Of a stretch of DNA of 64,000 nucleotides, positions 17,214 to 27,389 are shown in pieces. How positions within the stretch are numbered: the stretch's first letter is position 1; the number at the start of each line of letters is the position of its first letter. Under the pieces are notes generated by a model. That model did no database searches. It saw only the letters and a program-made list of their open reading frames with translations, and was not told the DNA's origin. The position numbers were made by a program, and so were the translations under genes. The DNA is from Helicobacter jaachi (lineage in GTDB: Bacteria > Campylobacterota > Campylobacteria > Campylobacterales > Helicobacteraceae): contig NZ_JRPR02000002.1 of assembly GCF_000763135.2 (NCBI RefSeq), positions 186,001 to 250,000 of the forward strand. The letters are read 5' to 3'.

Positions 17214-19349
17214 GGCGCGCGAAGAATCTAAAGCAGAATTTGAAATAGCATTTAAAGTCAGCTTTAGCGTAGGGCGCATAGCATTACATAGCGCTAAAAG
17301 TGCCACACCCACATCGCCAAAAACTGCTAGCCACATATCTGCTATGCCCATTATGCCTAAAATAATGAGCGCTATTTTGCTTAAAAGTGCAAAGCTAATA
17401 TTTTGCCAAGTGATAGCGCGCGTGTGTTTAGCAATGCGCAAGGCTTTGACCAGTGAGCTAAGCGAAGTATGCTGCAAAATAATATCCGCGCTTTCTTTGC
17501 TAATATCATTGCCATGCTCGCCTGTGTTTATGCTAATGCCCACATCACTGCGCCTAAGCACCACTGCATCATTAATCCCATCGCCTACAAATGCACTCTT
17601 ACCCTGCCACTGCTGCATAAGTTTAGCTAGCTCTTGCTCCTTTTGCGCGGGGAGGAGATTGCCATAGGCAGATTCTATATTGAGTTCTTTAGCGAGTGCT
17701 TTTACATTATTTTCATTATCCCCACTTAAGATAGCAAAATGCTTTATCCCGCAGTTTTTAAGTGCGCGCAAATCTTCTTTAATATGATTTTTTAGTTTAT
17801 CGCCGATGATGATATAGCCCGCATAAATGCCATTATGTGCGATATACACGATAGTATGCGTGCTTTGAATAGGCGCAAAAGTAATATGAAAAGATTGCAT
17901 AAGCGCGGCATTACCGCATAGAATCTGCCCTTTATCGCATTGTAAAACTATGCCTTGCCCGCTTATTTCTTTGTAAGATTCTATCTTGCAGGCAGGTTGA
18001 AAGCGTTTTTTGATGCAAGTGGCAATGGGGTGATTTGAGTTCTGCTCTGCACACGCGGCTAGCTCAAGTAGGCTTTGCTCTGTGAAATTATCGCTAGGCT
18101 GCAAGGATAGAATCTCAAATGTCCCCTCTGTGAGCGTGCCTGTTTTATCAAAAATGATGTTTTTTACTAATGCTAGGCTTTCAAGGTAGATTGAGCCTTT
18201 AAATAAAATGCCTTGCGCACTTGCACGCCCAATGGAGGCAAAATACCCCAAAGGCACAGCGATTACAAGCGCACAAGGGCAGCTTATCATCATCACCACT
18301 AGTCCGCGATAAATCCACTCATGCCATTGTCCATTAAAAAGCGGCGGCACAATGGCAATGGCAAGTGAGAGCGCAAAGATAATAGGCGTGTAAATGCGCG
18401 CAAAACGCGTGATGAGCTTTTGCGTTGTGGCTTTGTTTGCGCTAGCTTCTTGCGTGAGTTTAGCAATTTTAGCAATGTGAGAATCTGCAAAAGGTTTCTC
18501 TACACGCACTTCAAGCAGTGCTGTGGTATTAATCGCGCCAGCTATTACGGATTCGCCCACATTTACGCCTACAGGGACGCTTTCACCATTGATTGAGCGT
18601 GTATCAAGGTAGCTTTTGCCTTTTAGCACTACGCCATCTGTTGGGATTTTTTCACCTACTTTTACCACAATCACATCGCCTATATGCAGTGCTTGTGGGT
18701 GTAAATCAATGAGAGTGTCATTATGCTTTTTATGAGCGATATTTGGCATAACTTGTAATAGGCTTTGAATGGAGTTTTTAGACTTTTGTATGGCTAGAGA
18801 TTCTAAAAACTCACCCACACGGAAAAAGAGCATAACTGCTACTGCCTCACTTATCTCCCCTATGCACAACGCCGCAAGCGTAGCAAATAGCATAAGTGAG
18901 TTTTCATCAAAAAATATTTTATTTTTAAGATTTCTCCAAGTGGCGACAAAAATAGGCTTGCCCGCAACTCCATAAATACACATAAGCAAAGCCATATGCA
19001 CTATAGCTGGAATATGCGCAAATATGGGCATATATTTTAGCGCCATAGAAACGCCAAAGAGTGCTAGCAGCGCGCCGATATAGGCTAATTCTGCATAAAT
19101 GTGTGGGCTATTTGTGCTATCTTGTTTCTCATCTTGCGCATTTTCAAGGCTCGCTTGTGGTTCGATATTTAAAATAGTTTGCTTAGCTGCTGCAATATCG
19201 CAAGTGTCGATATAAAGCGTGTTGGTATTAAAATCAAGATTAGCCCTACTTGTGCTAGATAGGGCATTGAGCGCCTCCTCTATACGCGCGGCGCAGTTTG
19301 GGCAATCAACGCCACTTATGTTAAACATATATGATTGTGCTTGTTTCAT
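17211..19349 (-). CDS. cadA: zinc/cadmium-type P1B ATPase
   Basis: An inner membrane metal exporter of 712 aa. An N-terminal heavy-metal domain has CPNC (residues 16-19). Membrane segments follow, then the actuator motif INGESVP, the transport motif SCPCAL (about residue 355), the phosphorylation site DKTGTLTEG (about 396), the nucleotide-binding HPIATCI, and GDGINDAVVL. The sequence after CPC (ALVIAVPLGYFASIG) and the last membrane helix with AVFGDVGVALLALCNAMR, including its conserved Asp, fit the Zn/Cd/Pb (ZntA/CadA) class, not CopA. A 9-bp inverted repeat about 55 bp upstream may be its operator. The symbol follows H. pylori usage. Confidence 0.9.
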   Translation of the reverse strand: MKQAQSYMFNISGVDCPNCAARIEEALNALSSTSRANLDFNTNTLYIDTCDIAAAKQTILNIEPQASLENAQDEKQDSTNSPHIYAELAYIGALLALFGVSMALKYMPIFAHIPAIVHMALLMCIYGVAGKPIFVATWRNLKNKIFFDENSLMLFATLAALCIGEISEAVAVMLFFRVGEFLESLAIQKSKNSIQSLLQVMPNIAHKKHNDTLIDLHPQALHIGDVIVVKVGEKIPTDGVVLKGKSYLDTRSINGESVPVGVNVGESVIAGAINTTALLEVRVEKPFADSHIAKIAKLTQEASANKATTQKLITRFARIYTPIIFALSLAIAIVPPLFNGQWHEWIYRGLVVMMISCPCALVIAVPLGYFASIGRASAQGILFKGSIYLESLALVKNIIFDKTGTLTEGTFEILSLQPSDNFTEQSLLELAACAEQNSNHPIATCIKKRFQPACKIESYKEISGQGIVLQCDKGQILCGNAALMQSFHITFAPIQSTHTIVYIAHNGIYAGYIIIGDKLKNHIKEDLRALKNCGIKHFAILSGDNENNVKALAKELNIESAYGNLLPAQKEQELAKLMQQWQGKSAFVGDGINDAVVLRRSDVGISINTGEHGNDISKESADIILQHTSLSSLVKALRIAKHTRAITWQNISFALLSKIALIILGIMGIADMWLAVFGDVGVALLALCNAMRPTLKLTLNAISNSALDSSRA

Positions 19350-19403
19350 AGCAGTTCCTTGAAAATTTAAAAGATATAATCATTATGGCAAATATGAGTA
19401 AAT

Positions 19404-19426
19404 ATACATATAGGGGGTATATGTAT
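19404..19426 (-). promoter_or_regulatory. inverted repeat upstream of cadA, candidate metal-regulator operator
   Basis: ATACATATA (19404-19412), GGGGG spacer, TATATGTAT (19418-19426): a perfect 9-bp dyad about 55 bp before the ATPase start and about 180 bp before cdsA on the other strand. It could bind a dimeric repressor or MerR-type activator. No regulator gene is adjacent. The rest of 19350-19603 is AT-rich with scattered AGATTCT motifs and no convincing ORF. Confidence 0.4.
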
Positions 19427-19603
19427 TTATCCATAAATACAATTTGTAAATATAGTAGCGCTAGATTCTATAAAATCCACACTTGCAGCTTATCAACTTG
19501 TTTTTTGAGGTTAGATTCTACAAATCATTGAATCTAAAAAACTTTAATGCTACAATGCGCATTTTCAAGGCACGATTTAGACTTTAAGCAAGGATTGTAA
19601 GTT

Positions 19604-20470
19604 ATGAATACACAAGAGCCGCAAACACCACAACCAAAAACACCGCAAGAGCCTTCATTAGGGGATATTCTAAAATCTAAGTTTGTAGCTGATAAGGCGC
19701 GTTTCATTACAGCCTTTGTGCTTATTGGCGTGCTGGTGTTGGTGCTTGCCATTGATTCACCGCTTTTTACTTGCATTATTCTTAGTATTTTATGCCTTAT
19801 TGGCGTGCAGGAGGCGCTAAAACTCTATGGCTTGCCATCAGCGTGGCACTACTATATCGCTACGGCACTAGCGTGGGTGCTGGCATATTTTAATGAGCGA
19901 GCTATAGAATCTGCGCTTTTTGTCCTTGTGTGCTATGGGGCATATTTGGCATATAGTAAGAAAATCACGCCCAAAACGCTTTTGCCCTTCATCTATCCGC
20001 TTATACCATTTTTATGTATTTATGCGCTGTATAAGGACGCTGGGGGTGCTGGTGTGTGGGTTTTAGTGTGGCTTATTGTCATTGTAGCCTTTGTCGATAC
20101 AGGCGCGTATTTTGGTGGAAAGGCTTTTGGGAAAACGCCCTTTTGCCCCACTTCACCTAAAAAAACGCTTGAAGGTGCCATTTGTGGCGTAGTGTGTGGC
20201 GTTATCTTTGGCTCTTTGGTGGGGATTGGCACTTGTGGGAATTTTTTATATTCGCTTGGCATTACTTGTGTGGTGGCAGTTGCTTCTATTTTTGGCGATT
20301 TATTTGAGAGTTATTTAAAGCGAGAAGTAGGGCTTAAAGATAGCGGCAATTTGCTTCCCGGGCATGGCGGCGTGCTAGATAGGCTAGATGCGATACTCTT
20401 TGGCGCGGTGGTTATGCACTTTTTATTATTTTTCTTGCCCGGCTATAAAGATTTGATTTTGGCTCTGTAA
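19604..20470 (+). CDS. cdsA: phosphatidate cytidylyltransferase CdsA
   Basis: An inner membrane enzyme making CDP-diacylglycerol from phosphatidate and CTP, the entry to all phospholipids. A hydrophilic Pro/Gln-rich N-terminus (about 30 aa) is followed by seven or so hydrophobic segments. The C-terminal CdsA signature is complete: SYLKREVGLKDSGNLLPGHGG then VLDRLDAILFG. 288 aa. dxr follows after 15 bp, as in many epsilonproteobacteria, so the two are probably cotranscribed. Confidence 0.94.
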   Translation: MNTQEPQTPQPKTPQEPSLGDILKSKFVADKARFITAFVLIGVLVLVLAIDSPLFTCIILSILCLIGVQEALKLYGLPSAWHYYIATALAWVLAYFNERAIESALFVLVCYGAYLAYSKKITPKTLLPFIYPLIPFLCIYALYKDAGGAGVWVLVWLIVIVAFVDTGAYFGGKAFGKTPFCPTSPKKTLEGAICGVVCGVIFGSLVGIGTCGNFLYSLGITCVVAVASIFGDLFESYLKREVGLKDSGNLLPGHGGVLDRLDAILFGAVVMHFLLFFLPGYKDLILAL

Positions 20471-20485
20471 AAGTTTGTATTTACA

Positions 20486-21598
20486 ATGATTTTATTGGGT
20501 AGCACAGGGAGTATTGGCACAAACGCGCTTGCAATCGCCCAACAATTTGGCATAGATATAGAATCTGTATGCGCGGGCAAAAATATCGCTTTGCTCAATG
20601 AACAAATTAAGGTTTTTAAGCCTAAAAATGTCTGTATCGCGCATAAAGAAGATAGTCATAAGCTTATAAGCGGCGATTATAGGCTTTTTTATGGCGAGCG
20701 TGGCATACTAGATATGATAGAATCTTCGCACTCGCATCTTGTTGTAAATGCGCTTGTTGGATTTATGGGGCTAGCTCCTAGTTTTAAGGCTTTAAAGTGC
20801 GCTAAAAGGCTAGCTTTGGCTAATAAAGAATCGCTAGTTAATGCCGGCTGGCTGCTCTCTCAAGCTGATATTATACCCATTGATAGCGAGCATTTTGGCT
20901 TATGGTATCTTAAATCGCGCCCTTTTAAAAAGCTCTATATTACCGCAAGCGGCGGGGCATTCCGCGATATGCCTCTAAAACTTATGGCTAAAGCCACACC
21001 ACAAGATGCGCTCAAGCACCCCAACTGGCAAATGGGACAGAAAATCACTATAGATTCTGCCACTATGGTAAATAAGCTTTTTGAAATCCTAGAGGCACGC
21101 TGGCTGTTTGACAGCAAGGATATTGACGCATTTATAGAATCTAGCTCGCAAATGCACGCGCTTATTGAGTTTTTTGATGGGAGCATTACTGCGCATATAA
21201 GCACGCCTGATATGAAGCTGCCTATCGCGTATGCCCTAGATGCAAGCAAAGCAAGTATGCAATCTTACATTAAGCCATTTGATATAAGCGCGCTTAGCGT
21301 GTGCTTAAAGCCTATTTCGTCGGAGCGTTATCCGCTGTGGATTCTCAAAAATGAGCTACTTGCATGCCCTCAAAAAGGCATAGTGCTAAATGCAAGCAAT
21401 GAAGTAGCAGTAGAGGCGTTTTTAGCTCATAAAATACCCTTTATGGACATAAGCGCGCTTGTGCTAGATATGATAGAGCATTTTGCGCATATTAAGCTTG
21501 CACATTTAAATGATATAGAATCTATACAAGATTGCGATGCGCAGGTGCGTGCGCTATCAAAGCAGTGGATAGAAAGGAGAGCAAATGCAAGGCTTTAA
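20486..21598 (+). CDS. dxr: 1-deoxy-D-xylulose 5-phosphate reductoisomerase
   Basis: The second step of the MEP isoprenoid pathway, NADPH-dependent, cytoplasmic. The NADPH site [14 protein letters not shown] is at the N-terminus; then [22 protein letters not shown], and the metal/substrate region [39 protein letters not shown]. 370 aa, slightly short of the E. coli enzyme but complete. Its last 14 bases overlap the next gene. Confidence 0.95.
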   Translation: MILLGSTGSIGTNALAIAQQFGIDIESVCAGKNIALLNEQIKVFKPKNVCIAHKEDSHKLISGDYRLFYGERGILDMIESSHSHLVVNALVGFMGLAPSFKALKCAKRLALANKESLVNAGWLLSQADIIPIDSEHFGLWYLKSRPFKKLYITASGGAFRDMPLKLMAKATPQDALKHPNWQMGQKITIDSATMVNKLFEILEARWLFDSKDIDAFIESSSQMHALIEFFDGSITAHISTPDMKLPIAYALDASKASMQSYIKPFDISALSVCLKPISSERYPLWILKNELLACPQKGIVLNASNEVAVEAFLAHKIPFMDISALVLDMIEHFAHIKLAHLNDIESIQDCDAQVRALSKQWIERRANARL

Positions 21599-22787
21599 TA
21601 TTCACCCATCATTGCTAGCTTTGCAAACTTTGGGCATAGGCTTTAGGCACGCTTTGCACAAGATTCCAGAATCTTCAGGGCAGGAGTTTAAAACAGCAGC
21701 ATTTTGCAAAGATATATTAGAAAAATGTGGCTTTATTATCACTCCATTTGCAGGCTGCACAGGATTTGTAGCAGATATGGAGGCAGATTCTATAAATGCG
21801 CCCAGAGTAGCTATTCGTGCAGATATGGACGCGCTTGAAATGGAGGATTTAACCACAGATGAGCATTGCTCCACGCATAAAGGGCTAGCGCACAATTGTG
21901 GGCATGATTTGCATATGGCTATTGCGCTTTTAAGCGCGCATTTTATAGCAGAGCATAGGGATAAACTCCCTTGCAATGTGCGCTTTATTTTCCAAATGGC
22001 AGAGGAGAAGTCAAGCATTCCGGGTGCGGATAAAATGGTGGAGCTTGGCTGTATGCAGGGTGTAGATGAGGTGTATGCGCTGCATAATGATGGCTCGCTA
22101 GAATATGGTAGCGTGCATATTAATAAGGGGGTTATGAGTTCTTTTGGCACGATTTGGCGATTAGATATTGAGGGTAAAGCCGCGCATGGCTCTACGCCGC
22201 ACAAAGGCTTAGACGCGGTGCGTGAAGGTGGGAGAATCTTAGCTGATATGGATTATGTTGTAGCAAAGCAGATTAATCCCTTTTCTCATGCGGTATTTTC
22301 TTGCGGTATGTTTCATGGTGGCTCTATCCCTAATGGCGTGGCAGAATCTGCTACATTACAAGGCACTATTCGCGCAATGGATAAGCATACTGATGAGATA
22401 TTAAAAAATGCCCTAAAAGATATACAGGCTCAAAGCCGTGCGCGTGGCTTTAATGTGCAATTGCATTATGATGGCTATCCAGCTATGATAAATCACCCCC
22501 TATGCGCACAAAAAATCATTGATGCTGCTAAAAAATGCCTTAAAAATCATACTATGCTTATAGAATCTTGCGAGCCTATGAGCGCTAGCGAGGACTTTAG
22601 CTATATGATAAATGCCGCGCCAGAGCATAAGGGCGCGATGTATTTTCTAGGGAGTGGGAATGTGCAAAAAGGGATTTGCAATTATCTGCACGCTAATCCC
22701 TACTATGTGGAGGATAGGGCTGTGATTGTTGGCGCGCAAATATGGATAAACCTTATCTTTGGTGATGTGTTGGATAATAAGTTATAG
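21585..22787 (+). CDS. M20-family amidohydrolase (HipO/AmaA-like)
   Basis: A metal-dependent hydrolase of N-acyl amino acids or similar amides, 400 aa, probably cytoplasmic. Motifs: [39 protein letters not shown] (metal ligands), [29 protein letters not shown] (dimerisation domain), SEDFSYM. This layout is that of hippurate hydrolase and IAA-amino acid hydrolase homologues; the true substrate cannot be assigned. It overlaps dxr by 14 bp and so is translationally coupled, although no pathway link is evident. Confidence 0.87.
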   Translation: MQGFNIHPSLLALQTLGIGFRHALHKIPESSGQEFKTAAFCKDILEKCGFIITPFAGCTGFVADMEADSINAPRVAIRADMDALEMEDLTTDEHCSTHKGLAHNCGHDLHMAIALLSAHFIAEHRDKLPCNVRFIFQMAEEKSSIPGADKMVELGCMQGVDEVYALHNDGSLEYGSVHINKGVMSSFGTIWRLDIEGKAAHGSTPHKGLDAVREGGRILADMDYVVAKQINPFSHAVFSCGMFHGGSIPNGVAESATLQGTIRAMDKHTDEILKNALKDIQAQSRARGFNVQLHYDGYPAMINHPLCAQKIIDAAKKCLKNHTMLIESCEPMSASEDFSYMINAAPEHKGAMYFLGSGNVQKGICNYLHANPYYVEDRAVIVGAQIWINLIFGDVLDNKL

Positions 22788-22832
22788 ACTAATATGCTAC
22801 AATCCGCACTTTGTGTAAAAGGAGTGAATAAA

Positions 22833-24353
22833 ATGAGTAATGTGTCCCCTTTAGTTTCAACAAGAGATGAGCAAAGTAGCACTAGCTTTATTGAGGCTAT
22901 GCTTAATCCCAGTGCCGCGCGAGGCGGGCTTTATACCTTTAAGAGTTTGCCTACTTTTACGCTTAAAGATATAGAATCTTTTACCAAATTAAGCTATGCC
23001 AAGCTTTGTGAGGATATTTTTACGCGCTTAAATCTTAATCTTAGCGCACCTGTTTTAGAAGCGGCTTTGCGCACTTATGAGCATTTTGATAATCCGCTTA
23101 ATCCCGCACCATTCCTGCCTTTTAGTGAAAATCTCTTTATGCTTAATTTATTTTCAGGTCCTACGCGCGCGTTTAAAGATATGGCTTTGCAGCCCTTTGG
23201 CGTGCTTTTATCGCATTTTGCAAAAGAGCGCAAAAAACCTTACTTAGTGCTTGCTGCCACCAGTGGCGATACAGGTCCAGCGACTTTGGAGAGCTTGGCA
23301 AATAAGGATTACATTAAGGTGGTGTGCCTCTATCCACATGGCGGCACAAGCGATGTGCAGCGGCTGCAGATGACCACACAAAGCGCGCATAATTGCAAAG
23401 TGTTTGGTATAGAGGGGAATTTTGATGACGCACAAAGCACACTTAAACATTTACTTGCCAGTAAGTCATTTTTACAGAATCTAGACGCACAAGGTATGGC
23501 GCTTTCAGCGGCAAATTCTGTCAATATCGGGCGCATTGTGTTTCAAATTGTCTATCACATTTGGGCGTATGTGAGTTTGGTTAAATCGCAACATATTCAA
23601 TGTGGTGAGAAGCTCTCTATTGTCGTGCCAAGTGGGAATTTTGGCAATATTTTAGGCGCGTTTTTTGCTAAAAAAATGGGTTTGCCACTAGCGCGCCTTG
23701 TGGTGGCTGCAAATGTGAATAATGTCTTAAGCGAGTTTATTAATACAGGTATGTATGACATTACCTCGCGCCAGCTTATTAAATCTAAATCGCCCGCTAT
23801 GGATATTTTAAAAAGTTCAAATGTGGAGCGCGTGCTGTATGCGCTCTTTGGCGATAAACGCACATATGAATTATTAAGCGCGTTTGCTAAAGAGGGCAAA
23901 TATACTTTGACAAGCGCGGAGCTAGCGTTATTGCAAGAGGATTTTTGCGCGCTAGATTGCAGTGATGAGCAGTGTTTGCAAAGTATTGTGGAGGCTTTTA
24001 GAGCGGGCTTTGTGCTAGATTCTCATAGTGCGATTGGCTACTATGTGGCAAAGACGCTGCAAGCAAAGGGTAGTATAGATAAAAGCATATTTTTAGCCAC
24101 AGCAGAGTGGAGTAAATTTGCCCCAAGTGTGCAAGAAGCGCTCATAAAAGCGCATATATTGCCCAATATGCGTGCTATGGAGAGTAAAGAAGTCGATAAA
24201 GCAGCCATTGAAGCCATTTGTAATATGGCACATATTGAACTGCCAAAGCGTATTTATGGACTTTTTTCTAAGCCTGAAGTGCAAAAAGAAGTCCTGCCCA
24301 TAGCGCAGGTAGAGCCGCGCATAATAGAGTGGCTTACAGAATCTAAAAGGTAA
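22833..24353 (+). CDS. thrC: threonine synthase
   Basis: A PLP enzyme converting O-phosphohomoserine to threonine. Long-form family member, 506 aa from the chosen start. The PLP lysine lies in GPTRAFKDMALQPFG. Further marks are AATSGDTGPATLES, the phosphate loop VPSGNFGNILGA, and NSVNIGRIVFQ. The start is ATG 22833 with AAAGGAG seven to eight bases upstream; an ATG at 22794 would lie before that site. Gap of about 45 bp after the amidohydrolase. Confidence 0.94.
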   Translation: MSNVSPLVSTRDEQSSTSFIEAMLNPSAARGGLYTFKSLPTFTLKDIESFTKLSYAKLCEDIFTRLNLNLSAPVLEAALRTYEHFDNPLNPAPFLPFSENLFMLNLFSGPTRAFKDMALQPFGVLLSHFAKERKKPYLVLAATSGDTGPATLESLANKDYIKVVCLYPHGGTSDVQRLQMTTQSAHNCKVFGIEGNFDDAQSTLKHLLASKSFLQNLDAQGMALSAANSVNIGRIVFQIVYHIWAYVSLVKSQHIQCGEKLSIVVPSGNFGNILGAFFAKKMGLPLARLVVAANVNNVLSEFINTGMYDITSRQLIKSKSPAMDILKSSNVERVLYALFGDKRTYELLSAFAKEGKYTLTSAELALLQEDFCALDCSDEQCLQSIVEAFRAGFVLDSHSAIGYYVAKTLQAKGSIDKSIFLATAEWSKFAPSVQEALIKAHILPNMRAMESKEVDKAAIEAICNMAHIELPKRIYGLFSKPEVQKEVLPIAQVEPRIIEWLTESKR

Positions 24354-24409
24354 AAGATTAAAAAAATATGATAGAATCTGCCCCTAAAGCCTATGCAAAA
24401 GGAGTGTGA

Positions 24410-24904
24410 ATGGATTTTGTGAGCATTATTATGGGGAGTAAGAGCGATTATAGCATTATGAGCGAGTGCATAGCTGTGCTTAAAAAATTTGATGTGGCTT
24501 ATGAAGTGATTATTAGCTCCGCTCATCGCTCACCAGAGCGCACAAAATCATACATTCAAGACGCACAATCTCGTGGTGCGCAGGTTTTTATTGGTGCGGC
24601 GGGTATGGCGGCGCATTTAGCAGGCGCAATTGCTGCGCAAACTTGCAAGCCAGTGATTGGCGTGCCTTTGTGCGGTGGCGCGCTTGATGGGCTTGATGCG
24701 CTTTTATCCACAGTGCAAATGCCAAGCTCCATGCCTGTGGCGACAGTGAGCATTGGCAAGGCAGGTGCGATTAATGCGGCATATTTGGCTATGCAGATTT
24801 TAAGCCTAAAAAATGATGAATTAGCGGGCAAACTTATCGAAGACCGCGTGATGAAGGCAAAAAAGGTAGAATTAGATTCAGCAGAAATCGAAGTGAGAAT
24901 CTAG
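24410..24904 (+). CDS. purE: N5-carboxyaminoimidazole ribonucleotide mutase PurE
   Basis: Class I PurE, which moves the carboxyl group to form CAIR in purine synthesis. Motifs: IIMGSKSDYSIMSE, SSAHRSPER (catalytic His), GAAGMAAHLAGAIAA and VIGVPLCGGALDGLDALLS. 164 aa. RBS AAAGGAGTG. The last codons are AGA ATC TAG, so the stop codon lies inside the recurring AGAATCTAG motif; the next gene begins 10 bp later. Confidence 0.95.
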   Translation: MDFVSIIMGSKSDYSIMSECIAVLKKFDVAYEVIISSAHRSPERTKSYIQDAQSRGAQVFIGAAGMAAHLAGAIAAQTCKPVIGVPLCGGALDGLDALLSTVQMPSSMPVATVSIGKAGAINAAYLAMQILSLKNDELAGKLIEDRVMKAKKVELDSAEIEVRI

Positions 24905-24913
24905 GGGGACATT

Positions 24914-25399
24914 ATGGATAATACAACCACTTGGCTAGGACTAGAGGAGTTTATTAAACTTTCAGGCTTAGATGAAACTAAGATTATGGAGCTTGTGAAT
25001 GAGGGCAGCATAAAGAGCAAGCAAGAGGATAATAAAATCTTTATTGACGCAAGCTCTGGCACTTCTGCGTTAGTGAAAAAAGTAGAATCTGGGCTTGTCT
25101 CTGCGGATATGAGCGGTAAGGAGCTAGACCCTGTATTTGTGGAAAAGACCATTTCAACGATTTTAGGCTTGCATGATAAAGTCATCGCGGCAAAAGATGA
25201 GACTATTAGTGCGTTTAAAAATGAAAATACATTCTTAAAAGACGCACTTATTTCTATGCAAGAAGTGTATGATGATGATAAAAAGACTATGGAGACCCTG
25301 CGCATGGAATTAGAGCGCTCAAGAGAGGAAATTGAATTTATGAAGCGTAAATATCGCCTTATGTGGGGTAAAGTCTCTAATATGACAGAGCCAAAATGA
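24914..25399 (+). CDS. DUF3972-type conserved protein
   Basis: A 161-aa cytoplasmic protein of a family I recognise only from Campylobacter and Helicobacter relatives. The N-terminal ~40 residues (WLGLEEFIKLSGLDETKIMELV) resemble a MerR-like or excisionase-like helix-turn-helix. The middle is acidic. From about residue 95 to the end it is charged and helical (FLKDALISMQEVYDDDKKTME, RSREEIEFMKRKY), likely a coiled coil. Function unknown. The following gene starts inside its stop codon (ATGA). Confidence 0.7.
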   Translation: MDNTTTWLGLEEFIKLSGLDETKIMELVNEGSIKSKQEDNKIFIDASSGTSALVKKVESGLVSADMSGKELDPVFVEKTISTILGLHDKVIAAKDETISAFKNENTFLKDALISMQEVYDDDKKTMETLRMELERSREEIEFMKRKYRLMWGKVSNMTEPK

Positions 25400-26361
25400 G
25401 AGCAAGGCAGGCGTGTTTAGTATGCTTGCAAAATCAGGCAGAAAATGTCTGCAAAATGCTGCATACAAGCCATGCTAAAGATATTGCACAAGCTATAAAT
25501 AAAAAGCTTTCACACTTTAAAGACGCCAAAGACACAGCGCAAAATCCCAATTCTCCCATCACACAGCCGCTTTATCCGCCACAAATTGCCATTAGCATTT
25601 ATGCGTATTTAGCCGCTGCTTTGGGCGTGGAAGACCCATTTTTACACATTAAGCAAGAAAGCATGGTGCGTGCAAATGCAATTATTAATAATTTGCTCGC
25701 GCGATATAGCCCGCCAGAACTTAAATATATAGAATCTAGCACAGAATCTCAAGCGCAATATAGCCTAGATTCTATCACACAGCGACTAGATTGGGCTGTG
25801 CGTATGGCGATTTTGGGCAATGTGATTGATTATGGCTCACAAAGTGCCTTTAGCTTTGAGCATGCAGACTTTGGCTTTGAATCTATGCAATTTGGTATTT
25901 TTGACATACAAGCCTTTGCAAAAGCGCTAGATTCTGCACAGAGCTTATTATATTTAGCCGATAATGCGGGAGAGAATATATTTGATAAAGTGTTAATCCA
26001 CACGCTTAAAATTATTTATCCCAATCTTAGAATCTACTACGCACTGCGCGGGCGGGCGATTATTAATGATTTAACGCTTGCTGATATGGCACACCCTTTA
26101 GCGCAAGATATGCAAAAATTCTGCACTTTGCTAGATTCTGGCGTGAGAAGTCCGGGCTTTGTGTATGATGATGCTAATGCTAAAACACGCGCTATTTACG
26201 ATAGTGCAAGCGTGATACTAGCTAAAGGTATGGGGAATTTTGAATGTTTAGAATCTAGCAAAGATAAAAGGCTGTTTTTGCTTTTTAAGGTTAAATGCGA
26301 TGTTGTGGCGCACTTTTGCGGAGTGCAAAAGGGTATGATGATGTTTAAGCACAATGTATAG
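25396..26361 (+). CDS. DUF89-family damage-control phosphatase-like protein
   Basis: A DUF89/ARMT1-type metal-dependent phosphatase-like protein, 321 aa. Family marks: the N-terminal CLVCLQNQAENV cysteine pair, YLADNAGENIFDKVLI (metal Asp and Asn), YALRGRAIINDLTL, and KGMGNFECLES. Members hydrolyse damaged sugar phosphates or nucleotides; the substrate here is unknown. It overlaps the DUF3972 gene by 4 bp. The internal stretch 25715-25775 is crowded with AGAATCT/AGATTCT motifs that read as Glu-Ser and Asp-Ser. Confidence 0.82.
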   Translation: MRARQACLVCLQNQAENVCKMLHTSHAKDIAQAINKKLSHFKDAKDTAQNPNSPITQPLYPPQIAISIYAYLAAALGVEDPFLHIKQESMVRANAIINNLLARYSPPELKYIESSTESQAQYSLDSITQRLDWAVRMAILGNVIDYGSQSAFSFEHADFGFESMQFGIFDIQAFAKALDSAQSLLYLADNAGENIFDKVLIHTLKIIYPNLRIYYALRGRAIINDLTLADMAHPLAQDMQKFCTLLDSGVRSPGFVYDDANAKTRAIYDSASVILAKGMGNFECLESSKDKRLFLLFKVKCDVVAHFCGVQKGMMMFKHNV

Positions 26362-26440
26362 GCGCTGCGCGTGCATTACAGGGCAGGGCTTTTGGGCGTA
26401 ATTTAAAGTGCGCATAACCGCTTTTTTAATAAATATACAT

Positions 26441-26446
26441 TACAAT
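26441..26446 (+). promoter_or_regulatory. possible -10 box for glyQ
   Basis: TACAAT in an AT-rich stretch about 59 bp before the glyQ start. The gap 26362-26504 holds nothing else recognisable apart from this and the AAGGAG ribosome site. Weak evidence: one box only. Confidence 0.35.
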
Positions 26447-26504
26447 ACGCCTTTATTTATGCCAAAGAAGCCTCAAATGGCGTAGCATAGGCGCAAGGAG
26501 TAAT

Positions 26505-27389
26505 ATGCTAAGTTTTTCAAATATTTTATTAACATTGCAGGATTTTTGGGTAAAACAAGGTTGCCTCATCATGCAGCCTTATGACATACCCGCAGGAGCA
26601 GGGACATTCCACCCCGCTACTTTGCTAAGAAGCTTAGATTCTAAACCTTGGAGTGTTGCTTATGTCGCACCTTCTCGCCGCCCAACAGATGGGCGCTATG
26701 GGGAAAATCCAAACCGCTTAGGGAGCTATTATCAATTTCAAGTGCTTATTAAACCAAGCCCTAATAATATTCAAGAGCTGTATTTGCGTAGTCTGGAGGC
26801 TTTGGGCTTAGATTTAAAATCTCACGATGTGCGCTTTGTGGAGGATAATTGGGAGAGTCCAACGCTTGGCGCGTGGGGTTTAGGCTGGGAAGTGTGGCTT
26901 GATGGTATGGAGGTAACGCAATTTACATATTTTCAGCAAGTAGGTGGCATAGCCTGCTCGCCTGTGCCTGTAGAGATTACCTATGGCGTGGAGCGGCTAG
27001 CTATGTATATTCAAGGTGTGGAAAATATTTTTGATATTGTGTGGAATGATAGTCAAATGCGCTATGCCGATGTGCATTTGGAGGGCGAATATGAATTTTC
27101 TAAATATCATTTTGAGATAGCTGATACACAAATGCTTGTGTTGTTGTTTAATCAATATGCGCAAGAGGCAAAGCGTTGCTTAGATGCGCGCATTCCGCTT
27201 GTGGCGTATGATTATGCGATGTTTGCAAGCCATTTTTTTAATATCCTTGATGCGCGTAAAGCCATTTCTGTAGCGCAAAGGCAAAATTATATCTTACAAA
27301 TCCGCGAGCTTGCCAAATCTTGCGCGATACTTTATAAAGATATGGAAGATGAGAGACATACTAGAATAGAGCGGGCAAAGGGCTTGTAA
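26505..27389 (+). CDS. glyQ: glycyl-tRNA synthetase alpha subunit
   Basis: The catalytic subunit of the alpha2beta2 GlyRS. Motifs: [77 protein letters not shown] and [22 protein letters not shown]. 294 aa, the normal length. RBS AAGGAG. The beta subunit gene glyS is not in the window, so the two are separate, as is common in this group. The last base of its TAA is the first base of the next ATG. Confidence 0.96.
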   Translation: MLSFSNILLTLQDFWVKQGCLIMQPYDIPAGAGTFHPATLLRSLDSKPWSVAYVAPSRRPTDGRYGENPNRLGSYYQFQVLIKPSPNNIQELYLRSLEALGLDLKSHDVRFVEDNWESPTLGAWGLGWEVWLDGMEVTQFTYFQQVGGIACSPVPVEITYGVERLAMYIQGVENIFDIVWNDSQMRYADVHLEGEYEFSKYHFEIADTQMLVLLFNQYAQEAKRCLDARIPLVAYDYAMFASHFFNILDARKAISVAQRQNYILQIRELAKSCAILYKDMEDERHTRIERAKGL

